DNA of 64,000 nt from Laguncularia racemosa. Lineage: Eukaryota > Streptophyta > Magnoliopsida > Myrtales > Combretaceae. The notes under the pieces are model-generated. The model was not told where the DNA came from. It saw nothing but the letters and a program-made list of their open reading frames with translations, and did no database searches. Each line of letters begins with the position of its first letter. Positions within the stretch are counted from its first letter, which is position 1. A program made the position numbers and the translations under genes. Where the stretch lies: the NCBI GenBank assembly GCA_037954665.1, contig JBBMOL010000439.1, positions 186,001 through 250,000 on the forward strand, read 5' to 3'. Positions 34,769 to 48,227 of this stretch are shown in pieces.

Positions 34769-37601
34769 GTTTCTGCGCTTTTTCACTTTACTTTGCGTCC
34801 TTATGTTGCAATTTTTCTTCTCACTTATATAGAGACTGATCAAACAAGATATGCATGCTTGATTGGCCTGTTCATGAATGCGTTAAAATTTAAGTTGTGT
34901 AATTGATAAGCTCCTATATGTATTTTTGTTAATTAGATCAAGGATAGACAAGTTATTGTACAAAATAAAAGCTGTAATTATGGTGTGTTTCTTTCATTTA
35001 TGCTATATTCTTATAACTTTTGCTCTTATGAATTCGATTTCTCTGAACTACGTAAAATGCAGCGGTGGTTTTCTATAATGTTATGCTAAATTTTGCTTAC
35101 ATGAGTACAGCATCGTACCCATAAGAACACTTGGTCGAAATTCCTTATATTATTTTCATCACTTCGGTTAGTGATCATTGATGACATGAACTCAAAGTAA
35201 ATGAACTTGTATTATCTTTGCAATTTCCTTTTCTTTTCTGGTGTCCGAACTACTTATTAAGGTATTAAGGGCTTAAAAAATCTTTTTATGTTTTTTAATA
35301 CTGATTATACATTATGAATATATATATATATATAAAGAATATTTTTTTTTTTAATTTCTTAACAAATTCACCTAAAGCTCCATTAACATTTTCTCTTTTA
35401 TACTTCTTGATAGCCAAACAGATTTGGTGGAGTGAAATAGGCTTCACTCTTTCTTTTCTTTCATTAGAAACCATTTTTCGTGTTTTAGTGAGTTAGGTGT
35501 AGTTTCTTAGAAAGAGATGAATAGGTAACCACAGCTTGGGACATCATGTTGCTTGAAATATGACACAAGTGTGAGCCATTTATTTTTTAGGAAAACTTGA
35601 CTAATTGATGAAAGACTCCAAATCGTACCTGAAGGGGATCCATAAGTGAAACTTCCTCCCTTAGTAAAAGGAAAAACGTCTAAAGTTGGTTGGATGGCTG
35701 ATAGCAATGCGCGTGGGCCAAATGTTTATGAGTGGTCAAATGATTATTAGGGTCAATTTTGGAATAAATCATCCAATGCTAAGCAATATCATAGTGCTTA
35801 CATGAAAGGTACTATTATATAATATATAATAGTTTGAAAAAAATATCATGAGTTCATGGATATCACAAAATGGACTACCATGCACAGGCATAGACAGTTC
35901 CTTTTCCTATTTGCTCGTTAGAGCAAAATATATATGGAAGCCATTTATATATTATATTTTTATAAACTTTTGAAATCATATTAATGTCTTTTAACTTTTT
36001 AAGTCATATACTTACATTTTTTTAATATGTATTAAATCCAACTTTATAGAAAAATTGAGATACTAATGCATTTATAAAAATTTATTTATTATGTCTATAC
36101 TTTTTAGAGAATCCGATTGTTTTATAATATGAGTGTAAATGTATAATTAAAAAAGTGAAAATATCGATATAATTTTGAAGGGTTTTATGAATGATGGACC
36201 TAATTTAACCACATTGACGTTGGGTGTAATAAATCTTTAATTATTTCTAAGTTGCATTTATATGAGATGCCAATTATTGGTTTTAACACATCAAAGCAAA
36301 CATTCTAATTCAAACCTCATCAACTAGTGAAGTAGAAAAACATTTGCCCACATACTACGGGCCTTCTTTACCTCCAGAATATCAGGCTTGTTGACTTGTC
36401 TTGTCTCATAGCCATGTGTTCATTATGATGTATTATTGGATGGGATAAATGAGAAAGATACCCTTAAAATAGGGGTAGATGCAAAAACACAAAGCATATT
36501 TAAATCAAAATTATAATATATATATATATATATAAAGAGATTTTTAAATAATACAATACTTTTACTATTCAATAAAAATTATTATTATTAGAAATATAAA
36601 ATAAAAATATTTAAATAGAGTTAAATAAGTAATATAATATAAATATAAGTATTCTTTGATTTTTTTTAACAATGACTTTACAAAATTATATCATTAATAG
36701 TACTATAAAAATTATTAATTTCATATAATTAATTACGTAATCAGTTATTCAAAAATTCATATTCATTTTCATAATATTAGTATAAAATATATATAAATGA
36801 TATGATTATTATTATTTATTAATATTTTTTGGAATAAGGCTAAAATATTTGTAGTATTAATGTAATTGTTATTTATGATATACTACTAAAAATAAATAAT
36901 AAGTTAAGATAATTTAGTTATTTTATTAAAATTTAATAATGGATGAAATTTAATGCTATGAGATGTTGTGAAGAAAAAAATAAAATAAATAAAAAGAAAA
37001 TGCCTTTAAAGTTATAAATGCAACTTGAGAAAAACTAAAATGATCATTATGAAAATTGAACCCATAATTTCTAATATAAAAATACTTATATTTACCACTA
37101 AACAATACATTATGTTTTGTTAATAATTATTTTTAAATATACATATTATATATATAATTTTTATTTTTTTTTAAATTGATAATTATTTAAGATTAATTTT
37201 TTCCAAACTTGAAGGTTCCGATGTCTCCTTCGGCCACTCCTAAAATTTGCCCATGCCTTAAACTATCGGTTAGTACGAATAGATTCATTGAATTTTCAAA
37301 ATACGATATATTTCATCATAATTATTGAAAATATAAACAATCCTAAGTAAATAATCATTAAAAGAACTATAAATAGTAATCATTTCAAAGGTTTTAGCAA
37401 TTGCTTTGGAGTTTTAATAATGATTATAGGCATGTATGTCTATTTACTTCGAATCATCAGATCAATAAAAACTCATCACGATAACTTCAAACTCAATCAC
37501 CTAACTTTAAGTAAATAATTAAGTAAACTCAATCCCTTACGTAAGTGGGGTCGAAACGCATGTAGAATCTAATGACTCTTGAGGCCTTTCAGCTTCTAAT
37601 G
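34769..37601. other. Intergenic AT-rich interval
   Basis: After the 3' UTR of the membrane-protein gene I see no recognisable gene. Short (TA)n runs occur at about 35320 and 36515. A 66-codon minus-strand frame at 35507-35707 has protein-like composition but no family I know. Confidence 0.5.
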
Positions 37602-38059
37602 CCATTTTCAATAGCCTTAATATGATATAAATAATTAATTAATTGTGGGTTTTAGTAGATTTCGATGTCGCTTTCTTCTTCAATACTACATGGCTCTATG
37701 GTGAGTGACTTTGCAAGCTCCAATTGGTGCACAGTGCCGCTTGTTACGGAGGTGATTAGGTGAAGAAATTGCAGACAACAGGCTTAAAGTTACCACTTGT
37801 TTTACGACATTGAAATTGGATAACCTGCTCCCATTTTCAATAGCCTTAATATGATATAAATAATTAATTAATTGTGGGTTTTAGTAGATTTCGATGTCGC
37901 TTTCTTCTTCAATACTACATGGCTCTATGGTGAGTGACTTTGCAAGCTCCAATTGGTGCACAGTGCCGCTTGTTACGGAGGTGATTAGGTGAAGAAATGG
38001 CAAACAACAGGCTTAAAGTTACCACTTGTTTTACGACATTGAAATTGGATAACCTGCTC
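37602..38059. repeat. Tandem duplication of a 229-bp unit
   Basis: Units 37602-37830 and 37831-38059 are head-to-tail and differ at only two positions that I can find (AAATTGCAGACA against AAATGGCAAACA). The next bases restart the unit for a few positions (CCATTT). The unit has no clear coding content. Confidence 0.95.
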
Positions 38060-38594
38060 CCATTTATGTAAAAGCTGCGGAGCTTGACTAGTTGGCTTTA
38101 ATTAGCAGAGTAAGATTCTATATAATGTATACATAGAAATAGAACTGAGGATAAGAAAAAAAATTGGAAGTACGCAAATAAAATAAGATCGATTTTATCT
38201 CTTTTATAAAAATATAAAAGAAATATATGGTCTAATTACTTAAAAGTTATTTGATAATATAATTACTTCTCTTGATTATAATAAAACAACATCTATTATC
38301 AGTAACAACAACTTCTGATGAAAGTTTTTTTAAATAGTATATTATCTCTAATCATAATAGAAGAAGAATCGTTTTTAAAAATACGATATTTTCAAATGAT
38401 CGATAAAAAAGGATGAAAGTTTGAGGCACCTTCACCACAATTACGGTTCCCCTAATCTTATTGTCAAGTGTACTTAATAATTCAATGGCACGAGCAAGAG
38501 ATTACTGGTAGAGTGGCAACCTCTTGAGTTGAAAAGGGAAGATGAGAATCAGAACGTAGCAGTTCAAAGGAAAAAGAAAGAAAATAACAAACGT

Positions 38595-38665
38595 TGCACC
38601 AGCCGGGAATCGAACCCGGGTCTGTACCGTGGCAGGGTACTATTCTACCACTAGACCACTGGTGC
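38595..38665 (-). tRNA. tRNA-Gly (anticodon GCC)
   Basis: The 71-nt minus-strand sequence folds fully: 7-bp acceptor stem GCACCAG/CTGGTGC, anticodon stem GTACC/GGTAC with loop CTGCCAC (anticodon GCC, complement of 38631-38633), T arm CCGGG-TTCGATT-CCCGG, and discriminator A. The D arm carries the A-box sequence and the T arm the B box. There is no intron. A short T-run follows within about 15 nt (TTTTC). Confidence 0.97.
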
Positions 38666-39399
38666 TCGATGACCTTTGTGTCAAAATTATTTTATTTATT
38701 TTATCTTGTTACTCCAATCCCACTTTCTCGCATCGACTTTATCAACCGCATTTCACCATTATACTTTATTATAAATTGTAATGTTAAATTAAAAGCGCAT
38801 ATCTTGTTCACGTCTTTAAGCATTTTGCTTGAAAGCACAAATCTTGCTTCAATCTCATCATCTTTTTTTTTTATTTAATATCTACAATTAATCTAAAAGT
38901 AAAAATCACGTTATAACAATACATAAAATAAAAAATATAAATACAGAAACACGGTAAATAATTTTCTATAGAAACAAAGTAAACTAGTTGACATATTAGA
39001 TTTTTTTTTCTTTCATTCACACACAAGAAGAAAAAGAAAAAGTTATTCTACAGAGCAAATAAGGGATTTGAAGTAATTTACCTAGATCAAAGTATTTCCT
39101 CAACAAATAATCGATAGTGGTATGTTTTTTTTTTTTTTTGAAAAGTTGAAGTTCTCTTTTCTGTGTTTGATGTTAATATTTAAGGAAAATATTGTTATAA
39201 TGTTATATTTTGTATAAAATATTATTACTTATTGTTAGTTTGTAGTTGGTTCATATAATCTATGTAGATCCTGTAAGACGTAATATGTGATATTAATTTT
39301 TGCATTAAAATGAGGATTTATTGTTATGACGAAAATTTTGATATTATTTATAAATATTAAATAAAAAATATTATCTATATTGTTATAAAAAATTATTAT

Positions 39400-40085
39400 A
39401 ATGAAAATTTTAATATCTAGATTGTGAAATAATTTTTACAATGTAGTAAAATGATATGAAAATTATTGAAATATTTACCAACTAAAATATTATAAAAAAT
39501 AACATCTGACAAATTAAAAAAAAATGTTTGGAAATAATGGAAAAAAAATTAAAATTAAACATGATATGGAAATTTTTTTTTTTTTTGCAAATTTTTAGAA
39601 TGTTATTATTGGAACTATAAAAAAAATGTTGTGATGAAAATTTGTAATATCTAGAATGTGAAATAATTTTTATAGCATTGTAAAATGATATAAAAGTTAT
39701 TGAAATTTTTAATAGTGAAAATATTATAAAAAAATATCTGATAATTTTTTGGGAAAATTTTGTTTGGAAATAATGGGAAAAAATTTAAATTAAAAATGAT
39801 ATGGATTTTTTGTGCAAATTTGAAGAATGCCATTATTGGAAATATAAAAAAAAATTGCGATGAAAATTTGTAATATCTAGAATGTGAAATAATTTTTATA
39901 GTGTTATAAAATGATATGGAAATTATTGAAATTTTTAATAGCGAAGATATTATTAAAAAATAATATCTGACAAATTTTTAGAAAAAAATTAAAATTAAAA
40001 ATGATAAGGAATTTTTTTTGTGCAAATATTTAGAATGTTGTTATTAGAAATTGTCATATTTTTTTAAAAGTTCATAATTCATATA
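39400..40085. repeat. Three tandem units of 226-233 bp in the MULE copy 2 left arm
   Basis: ATGAAAATTTGTAATATCTA (or a variant) starts units at about 39400, 39633 and 39859. Copy 1 has only one such unit (from about 22575), so the expansion happened in copy 2. Confidence 0.85.
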
Positions 40086-40197
40086 TACAATAAATAGGAA
40101 AACAATAACTAACTACATAAAATTAATGATCTATGTGTTTGTAAATATTGTGGCTAATAACTAAGGGCTAAAATATGACAAGGATCCAGTAAATAAG

Positions 40198-42780
40198 TTG
40201 AAAATGAAGAAAAACGTCAATTATAACAAATTTTTATACAGAATGTGTCGCAACATTGGAGTCGATCTAACCAAAGTAAATGTTGAGATAATTCACAAGC
40301 ATCTTATATTCTATAGGGGCAATACATGTTATGTGCTGATGGCAATCAAAGATGACGAAAATGTTGAAAATTTTATTGAAACAGTTGAATCATATGAAGA
40401 TCATGGCATACAACAATTGTACATCAGAATTTCTGATGATTTAGGGAGCCCCTTAGATAGGCAGACACTCGATACAAGTAATTAGCTGCATTCATTACAT
40501 AACATTACAGAAATGCAACCCTAACCGTCAACATTTCAACCTTTAATTATAACCCCGATAGAAGTCAATGATGAAAATGAAATAGATAGAACAATTACTC
40601 CAGTATTACAATACCTTGACACACGAGATCCATATATGATTCGTGTAAGAGCAGAGGATACGACTGACACTAATGTAAGAATGGGTATTGAAGAGAAGAG
40701 TATCGATAATAAGGAGAGTTTCGATGAGGGAAACTGGGAAAGTGAGAATAAAGGAGATGAAGTACTTAAAGAAGACTCTCAAACCATACATACCTACTCG
40801 ATATAGCTAATATATCGATCAGAGCAAGTTAAACCACCAAACATGGCAATTAGAAATCACGTTCTCTACTACAACATTAGGGGCGATAATGGTTACATTT
40901 ATTTTAAGTATGAGCAAACTCATATTTACATTAGTTAAAGCAACAATGACAATTTCTACAAGAGCACGAGATTCAAAACAAAAGCAGATGTGATTCAAGT
41001 AGTGAAGTTTTACCATGTGAAAAACCATTATAACTTCACTATTCTAGAGTCTAGTTTACTGCTGTAATCTGTTTATTGTTTAAGAAAGGACGACGATTGT
41101 AAATGGAGGCTTTGGACCCAAAAGAAGAAGTTGGAGGGCATGTTCATAGTGACGAGATTCGAAGGTCTACGTACATGCAATAACCCGCTAATTAGTCAAG
41201 ATCACCCATAATTGGATTGCAATCTCCTTGCTAGCTAATTTGTAAATCTTCTTAGGGACAATCTTGATATAAAGGTAGCTAAGCTAGCTTTTATTGTCAA
41301 AATGGAATTTGACTACAGGATCAGCATGAAACGGGTTAGGAGGGGAAGAAACGAACTATCGAGCATGTGTACGAAAATTGGGAGAAGTCTTCCAATAAAC
41401 TGCCTAAACTTCTCAAAGTGATAGAAAACACAAATCTCAAAATACGAATTGATTGAGGGTGGAGCAGATTGAGTACTCCTAGTGTGTCTACTTTGAAGTA
41501 GGTATTATAGGCATTTAGGTCGAGTATTACAGCATAGAGATTCCTTAAACCAATTATTACCATTGATGTCACTTTTCTGTATGGGAAGTATACTTATTAG
41601 TTGCTAGTTGCTTGTGGCGTTGATGGCAACAACCATATATTTCCGCTGGCATTTGCTCTGATTAATTAGGAAATAATTGAGACATAGGGCTAGTTTTTGA
41701 GAAAACTAAAGGAATATATTGTCTATGACTGTGAAGGTCGTGGAACCATTTACCTCATATCGAATAAACATACAGACATTAGATTAGTAATCGAAGAAAA
41801 AGCAAATGGATGGTAACCTCCATTTGCAATGTGGTGGTTTTGTCTATGATACCTTGCAAGCAATTTCAACTTGGCACATAAAAACATGCAATATAAGAGG
41901 TTGGACACATACGCTGGGTTACAAGCACAATCCCGCGAGTTGAACTATGTGATGGAGTAGGTAGGAATTATTAAGCGGATGCATTGGACTGGTTTGAGGA
42001 TGTGTAGTGGACATGTGGATGCTAGCTCATGACGATTGCTATTAGTTTGGGTATATGACTTCTAACGTTGTTGAAAGCTACAATTCCATGTTAAAGGGGG
42101 CTCGAGGGTTACCTGTGATTACTTTGGTAAAGAAGACATTTTACAATTGCGTAAGATACTTTGTTTACAAGCATTGAAGGCATTGAAAAATATGGTAACG
42201 AGTAGAATTTTTACCAAATATGCAATCCAAAAAATTGACCAATGGAATTGACAAGCTAATAACCATAAGGTCATCAACTACGATAGGCACGATAGAGCTT
42301 TCAAAGTTCTCACTGATAGTCATTACGTCGCCAGCGGGTTAAAGGGAGGGAGATAAACATACGTTGTTAACTCTGCTTGCAACACATGCAGTTGTCATAA
42401 GTGGCAAATGTATTAAATTCCATGCTCTCACATATATGTAATAGCTGCCTCACTTAGGCTTAATATGACGCACTATATACCTGATTGGTATAGATGGACA
42501 CATCAGGAGCACACATATAGGATGCAATTCATGTCTATAGGCGACCGGTTGAATTAGGAGCTAGTACACTTCTTATCACTTTACCCAATGGGAGACTTTG
42601 CATGAAAGAAAGAGAAAATCGAGGCATAAAAGATATCATATGGAGATGGACATTAGGGAGCGTCTAGATCAAATCATATATGGACTTTGTAGAGTAGGGG
42701 GGCATAATAGAAAAACATGCCCACGTCGATGCAATAATAGTAAATGATGGATACCAATAAATATTTCATTACGTTTAACA
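40198..42780 (+). pseudogene. MULE transposase (mudrA-type) pseudogene, copy 2
   Basis: The N-terminal part is open for 95 codons (40198-40485), including MAIKDDENVENFIETVES, which aligns with the copy 1 segment at 23080. In copy 1 the same region is frame-shifted, so copy 2 gives the better view of this domain: a PB1-like N-terminal region is plausible but unproven. Downstream the counterparts of all copy 1 blocks can be followed (about 41140-41460, the DDE core at 41550-41790, and the Glu-containing NVVESYNSM block near 42065) but with more stops and frame changes. It is not functional. Confidence 0.8.
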
Positions 42781-43139
42781 TTGTATTTATGATGCTAATA
42801 TTAGCTTGTTCCCTTTTGCAGTTTAGGTGAATCTTGAGCCACTTCATCCAATTTGTTTTGATGTGGCAGAAGGTGGATACTTGATATTCTATATATATTT
42901 TTGCAATTTTGTAATTTACTAAGAAGTTATATTAAATGTTAATTTCTTTATATATTTGTTAATTTTTTTTCACACATTCAAAGTTATAAATTTGTATATG
43001 TACACATTGCATATGTAGCGGGCAAGGGGTAACATTATTCCTTAGACAGAATGCGTAGTAATTCATTACAAAATGTAAAAATACATTAACTTAATAGTTT
43101 CAATGGAACATATACATATGAAATAAATAACAAATTATT

Positions 43140-44480
43140 GATTCCTATCCCTATCCCTATCTCATCATATCTCCTTCCCTTAGTGAATTGTTTTACTAGT
43201 TGAGCGAAGGCATTGGTTGGCTTTGGACATAGCGCTAGAGGAGCTTCGAACTCTTGTGTTGGATGTTGTTAGGGAGTATCGTTGAACGCTCGCTGAGGCA
43301 CGAGACTCCACTTTGTAGGTTATGGGATATATTGGAACCCACCAAACTACCCGGTCACTAAGTATAGGAAATGTTACTCAATAATATGGAAACAAATTAT
43401 TGGCACTTAAGCTACCCAAATGTGCATGCCCCCTTTATAGAAATCAGGCAGAAGATTAATTACATTCCTATCGTATAGCTCCCATTCCACTTGAAAAATA
43501 GGGAATTATATTAACTGTAAATGATCAATATTATGAAATGTAAGAAAACAAAATTAGGTTATTGAAATACCTGTGACATATTCTGCCTGTTCAACGCATC
43601 CCGATATATGCTAACAATGTGGGTGGGGTGATACTGTGTGTCCCTCCTCATGTTCCAACTTGTCGCCAATAGACATCCAGCTTCTATATAAAGTCGTAAG
43701 CTAAGGGATGCTATGTGAGGAAATCTATTCTAGGCCCACACCTATAAGAGAATGGTAGCCCCTCCAATCTCGTATGCCAACGATGATAATGCGACACACA
43801 GTTAGTGATATAACTACGCCAGACATGCGAACCCCCAGCTTTACATCTCAGCAATCACATAATGCTCCAATAGGGGCAATCACATCACATGGACAAGGGA
43901 GCTGGATTTATCGATAAAGATAAATTCCCCTAACAGTTACATTATGTAGGCAAGTGTGTATTGATGAATTTACTTAGCTTCGATGTCAAGTGGGACCATC
44001 CAAAACATATCACAAAGTCACGTCATACTAATGCAGCCCCCCCTACGGCTAGGCTCCAACCTTACCCCCATTAATTCTTCACATACCCCAATCTAAGAAA
44101 CTACTCCTTATAACTGTTTGACCATCTATGAGGAGTCATAATTGAATATCCACATCCTGTAGGGTAACAGTAAGCTCTCCCATTAGCATGTGGAATGTGT
44201 GCGTCTCTAGCCGCCATCACTCCACCAATATTGTAACATGTGCCGATCTAGGGGTATGTATGGCAGCCAGCTCACACCTTCAAATCCAGCCAAATGCAAG
44301 TATGGCTCCATTAAAGGATTGAGGGAGATGGTGCACTCGTCGCAATGAAGTGACAACTCGTGCCATCAAATAGCAAGGGTTGCTTGATCCTATACTGATA
44401 ACATGTGAAATGTTTTATTACTCCTAATACAACATAAACTAATTAATAAGTGAAAGGTCTTTTACCTCTCCATCCTAGTC
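43140..44480 (-). pseudogene. Plant mobile domain (PMD) pseudogene, copy 2
   Basis: This minus-strand sequence aligns with the PMD pseudogene of copy 1 from the 5' end (CTCGTGCCATC region near 44355) to the 3' end (GAGCGAAGGCATTGG at 43202). About 0.6 kb corresponding to 28120-28740 is missing. No long open frame remains. Its presence in both copies, at the same place and orientation, shows that the gene belonged to the element before the copies separated. Confidence 0.7.
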
Positions 44481-44719
44481 AGCCTATGATCAACGTCTCT
44501 CCTATTATGTCAAGACTGAAGGATTAAAAGGTCCAGGCTTCATCTATTATGCAAAATAAAATATATATTAAAAATTTTAGTATATGTTACCATTAACATT
44601 AATATATTAATTTATGACTTATTAGCGACTATTTACTGTCTAATTAATAGTTAATTAACAGCAACTAAAGTTGGCACCTACTTTTACAGTAACAAATAAA
44701 GATATTACATGTACAATTA

Positions 44720-45600
44720 ATACCAACTTTTTTTAGTAATTAATTTTATGATAATTAATTAATGAAATATTAACGATTAATTATCTTTAATTAACGGATC
44801 ATTAATAGCTACTTAATTTTATAACTAATTGTACCAAAATACATATTTTTTTTTTCATCTACAACCAATACAAAATTTTTCACTAATTAATTTCATAACA
44901 ATTAATTAATTATATATTAACGACTAATCACCTTTAATAAACGAATCATTAATAACCACTTCTTTTATAACTAATTGTACAAAACCATACAAATATTTTA
45001 ATTTGCAACAGAAACAATTTTTTTTGCTAATTAATTTTATAATAATTAATTAATAACATATTAATGACTAATCACCTTTAATTAATAAATTATTAATAGC
45101 TACTTAATTTATAATTAATTGTATAAAAACATACAAATATTTTACATTTGCTATCAATACAAAATTTTTTACTAATTAATTTGATAACAAATAATTAATA
45201 ACATATCAATGACTGATTACCTTTAATTAACAAATCATTAATAACTACTTAATTTTATAACTAATTGTACAAAATTATACAAATATTTTATATTTGCAAC
45301 CAATACAAAATTTTTCACTACTTAATTTTATAACTAATTGTACAAAATTATACAAATATTTTATATTTGCAACCAATACAAAATTTTTCACTACTTAATT
45401 TTATAATGATTGATTAATGGCATATTAACAACTAATCACTTGTAATTAATGGATCATTAATAACTACTTAATTTTATAACTAATTGTACAAAACCATTCA
45501 TATATTTTACATTTGTAATCAACACAAAATTTTTCATTAATTAATTTTTAACAATTAATTACTTATATATGAAGAACTAATCGTTGTTAATTAATAACAA
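44720..45600. repeat. Subterminal AT-rich tandem array, copy 2
   Basis: Related to the copy 1 array. Landmarks (CACTAATTAATTT-like) recur at about 44737, 44879, 45023, 45170, 45317 and 45534, spaced 141-147, plus an extra 76-bp partial duplication near 45317-45393. Confidence 0.8.
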
Positions 45601-46639
45601 ATTAATTTAACAACTACGTTTACAAAAATACATTATAATAATACATAAACATAATTTATTATAATCAATACAGAGGTTTTTTGTAATTATTTTTCTAATG
45701 ATTAAATAATGACTATTGAATGACTAATTACTTCACCAATAATAATTACTTTTACAATATTTTTCACAACAAATAATTTAGACATTTCATTTTAAAATAT
45801 TAAAATTTTTAACTAATTCATTTGCTAATGTTAATTAATGATATATTAACAACTAATTATTAGTTAATTAATAACTACTACTATTTCAATAAAAATTATG
45901 GAGTACATATAATTATATGCATTTTTTTTTTTTGCATTTATCAGTAGTATAATAGCAAAAAATATTAATTTTTTCTTAAGAAAATATACCGAGATCTTGC
46001 TTTGATGAAAAATATTTTCACACATGTAATTCAATAAACTAAAACTTACGTAAAACAGAAATTATGAAAACAAAAATTTGTAAATAATGAGATAGAGTGA
46101 AATTTGCAAAGGAAATTAAAAAATAAAAATGTGAATATGTGAACTAAGATTTATATTTATATTAGAAATTATCAGTGCAATTTTTTTTAGCATTATAAAT
46201 TACATGTTATAATACCGTGCAAATTTATTATATCACTTTTATAGTTTTACAGTATTAGTTTTGTAATAATTTTATAGGTTTGCAGTATTTTTTTTCATAA
46301 CTTTTATAGGTTTGCAAATCCCATCATGGCAAAAAAATAAAAAATAAAAAATCAATACAATTTGCATTGAAGGCATGAATCTCATTTGCACATTTAAACA
46401 TTTTGCTTGAAGGCGTAAACAAGGCCTGTGCCTTCAATTTATTTATTTTTTTTTACCTTAAAATCGCAAATGGTGTTCACGTCTTTAAAATCTATTTTAA
46501 GAATAATTATTTCGTGTACAATATTTACATATTTTTTTAAAAAACAACAATATTTAAGTTCATAACCCTGCAAGTCTTTCCAATTTTTTTAATAGATAAC
46601 TTTGTAGCATTGTGTTGGGAAAATGAGAGGATAGAGGTA

Positions 46640-47190
46640 TTAGGAGTGCCTATATTTTTTATTTTAGGCAATTAAATATCTAAACTTTTATCTGTAATAA
46701 TTAAATACCTATATTTTAAAGATAGATTATTTAAATGTCTCTATTATAAACAAACATTAATTTGAAACCCTCTAATTAGTTTATGTCTAGGGATGCAATT
46801 GAGCAAATCATTATAGGATACCCGACTCATCTAACTCAATAAAAATCCTATCTACAACTTTACTTCTAAGAATGCAACTGGACAGGTTGTTATAGGTACT
46901 TAACCCACTTGACTTTAGGGTTAGGTTTTAGGAGTTAAAAAAAATCCAATAGGAAACTTGACCCACTTGCCCATATAGGGTTCATGATTCTATGGAAACG
47001 AATTAGGGTTTCATAAAATCTATCACAAATCCACCCTGGTTGTATCTTTATTTATATTAGTAAAATTAACGCTCGTTTTATAATGGAGACACTTAAACGA
47101 TCTATCTTTAAAAGTATAGATACTATATTGTCATAAATAAATATTTAAATATTTAATTATCCAAAATTGATAGTATAGGCACCAATAATG
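46640..47190. mobile_element. TIR element with ~100-bp inverted repeats (non-autonomous)
   Basis: The left arm (from TAGGAGTGCCTATATT, 46641) and the right arm (reverse complement ATTGGTGCCTATACT, ending near 47186) are inverted-similar for about 100 bases, including TTAAAGATAGATNRTTTAA-type stretches on both sides. The middle encodes nothing. The target duplication is not clear. It inserted directly outside the right end of MULE copy 2. Confidence 0.65.
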
Positions 47191-47199
47191 TCTTTATCT

Positions 47200-48220
47200 T
47201 AAAAATAAGTATCGGTCCTATTGGCAAAAATATAAATAAACAAATAGGTTGGCCCTGCCCGGGCTTATTGTGAGACCCTAAATGCCTCAAGCATTTAGAT
47301 TTCAATTCAATCTGATTTATTGGCCACAAAAGAAAAAGAGTATCTACTTTCAGCCTGATTTCGAGGGAGGGGTAAAGAAAACATAGGAAGACATGTTTTT
47401 ATTTGCCAAAAAATAGCTCGAGTTTAGGCATATCAATCCATCTTCACTGAGATTTCTGCACAGTAGGTATGCATCAACATTCAGCACAGCAGGCCCTTCC
47501 TGTGCTTAATTTGGTACTGGCCCACACAGGTTGATGAAGGAAAAGTCCCCGGTTTGAGGAAAAATATTTTATATATATATATTCTAAGAGATTTTTTTAA
47601 AGTGATTATAATAATAAAGAAGAGATAGGAATTCGATTTATCCCACTTAAAAAATCATTCATACCATTAAGCAATAAAAGATCATTTTACATAGGAAATA
47701 TCATGTCAAGTAATGGAAAATGCTTTATAAATTAGGAAGCCTTCTTTAGTCTAGTATAGTATGCAAATGATTTGAATTTCATTTTTGTTGAAATTAATCT
47801 CTAAATCATATTTTAGACGTGACAAGATTTTAATGGATAAAAAAATAAAAGAAATACTAAAAAAATTAAAACTAATTTAAAAAGATTGTAATTAATATTT
47901 AAAAATCATTTTTTTATATTTTTACTTTCACATTAAAAAATACATAATTTTTTCGGTAATAATAAGCCAATGATAATTTTTTATAATAACATAATTGGCA
48001 AGTCAAAACACCAAAAAAAATCTTCAACAAATTTTTACAAAAACAACCAAATAAATGAAAACATATTATTTTAGGAAAATATTTATAACGGAAAACATTT
48101 CACAATTGTTTGTCCTCAAACAAACCAGAACAAAGTTGACTGTCGTGCCGTGTTTCAAGATTGTCAGGAAACGAGAATTAAGAACTGGAGAAAACCGAAG
48201 AATGAAAGTGGAGATTGTAA
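47200..48220. other. Intergenic interval, no gene seen
   Basis: AT-rich sequence without recognisable coding, RNA or repeat structure. The segment from about 48222 belongs to the 3' UTR of triosephosphate isomerase. Confidence 0.5.
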
Positions 48221-48221
48221 C

Positions 48222-48227
48222 TTTATT
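48222..48227 (-). terminator. Polyadenylation signal of the triosephosphate isomerase gene
   Basis: AATAAA on the minus strand lies about 280 nt downstream of the stop codon. This is a motif-based inference; plant signals are loose. Confidence 0.4.

Larger units (their letters stand above)
38700..46569 (+). mobile_element. Mutator-like element copy 2, more decayed
   Basis: It is collinear with copy 1: left non-coding arm, mudrA-type pseudogene, facing PMD pseudogene, AT-rich repeat array and a right end (ATATTTAAGTTCATAACCC at 46551-46569) that matches the copy 1 right terminus. The left terminus is not recognisable; similarity fades around 38700-38800, just beyond the tRNA-Gly gene, so it may be truncated. 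It lacks the LTR insertion of copy 1, has an expanded left arm and has lost about 0.6 kb of the PMD gene (between about 43320 and the position matching 28741). Confidence 0.8.

Noticed and set aside
35507..35707. Minus-strand 66-codon frame with protein-like composition
   Set aside because: No family recognised, no splice context and no neighbouring exons in agreement.
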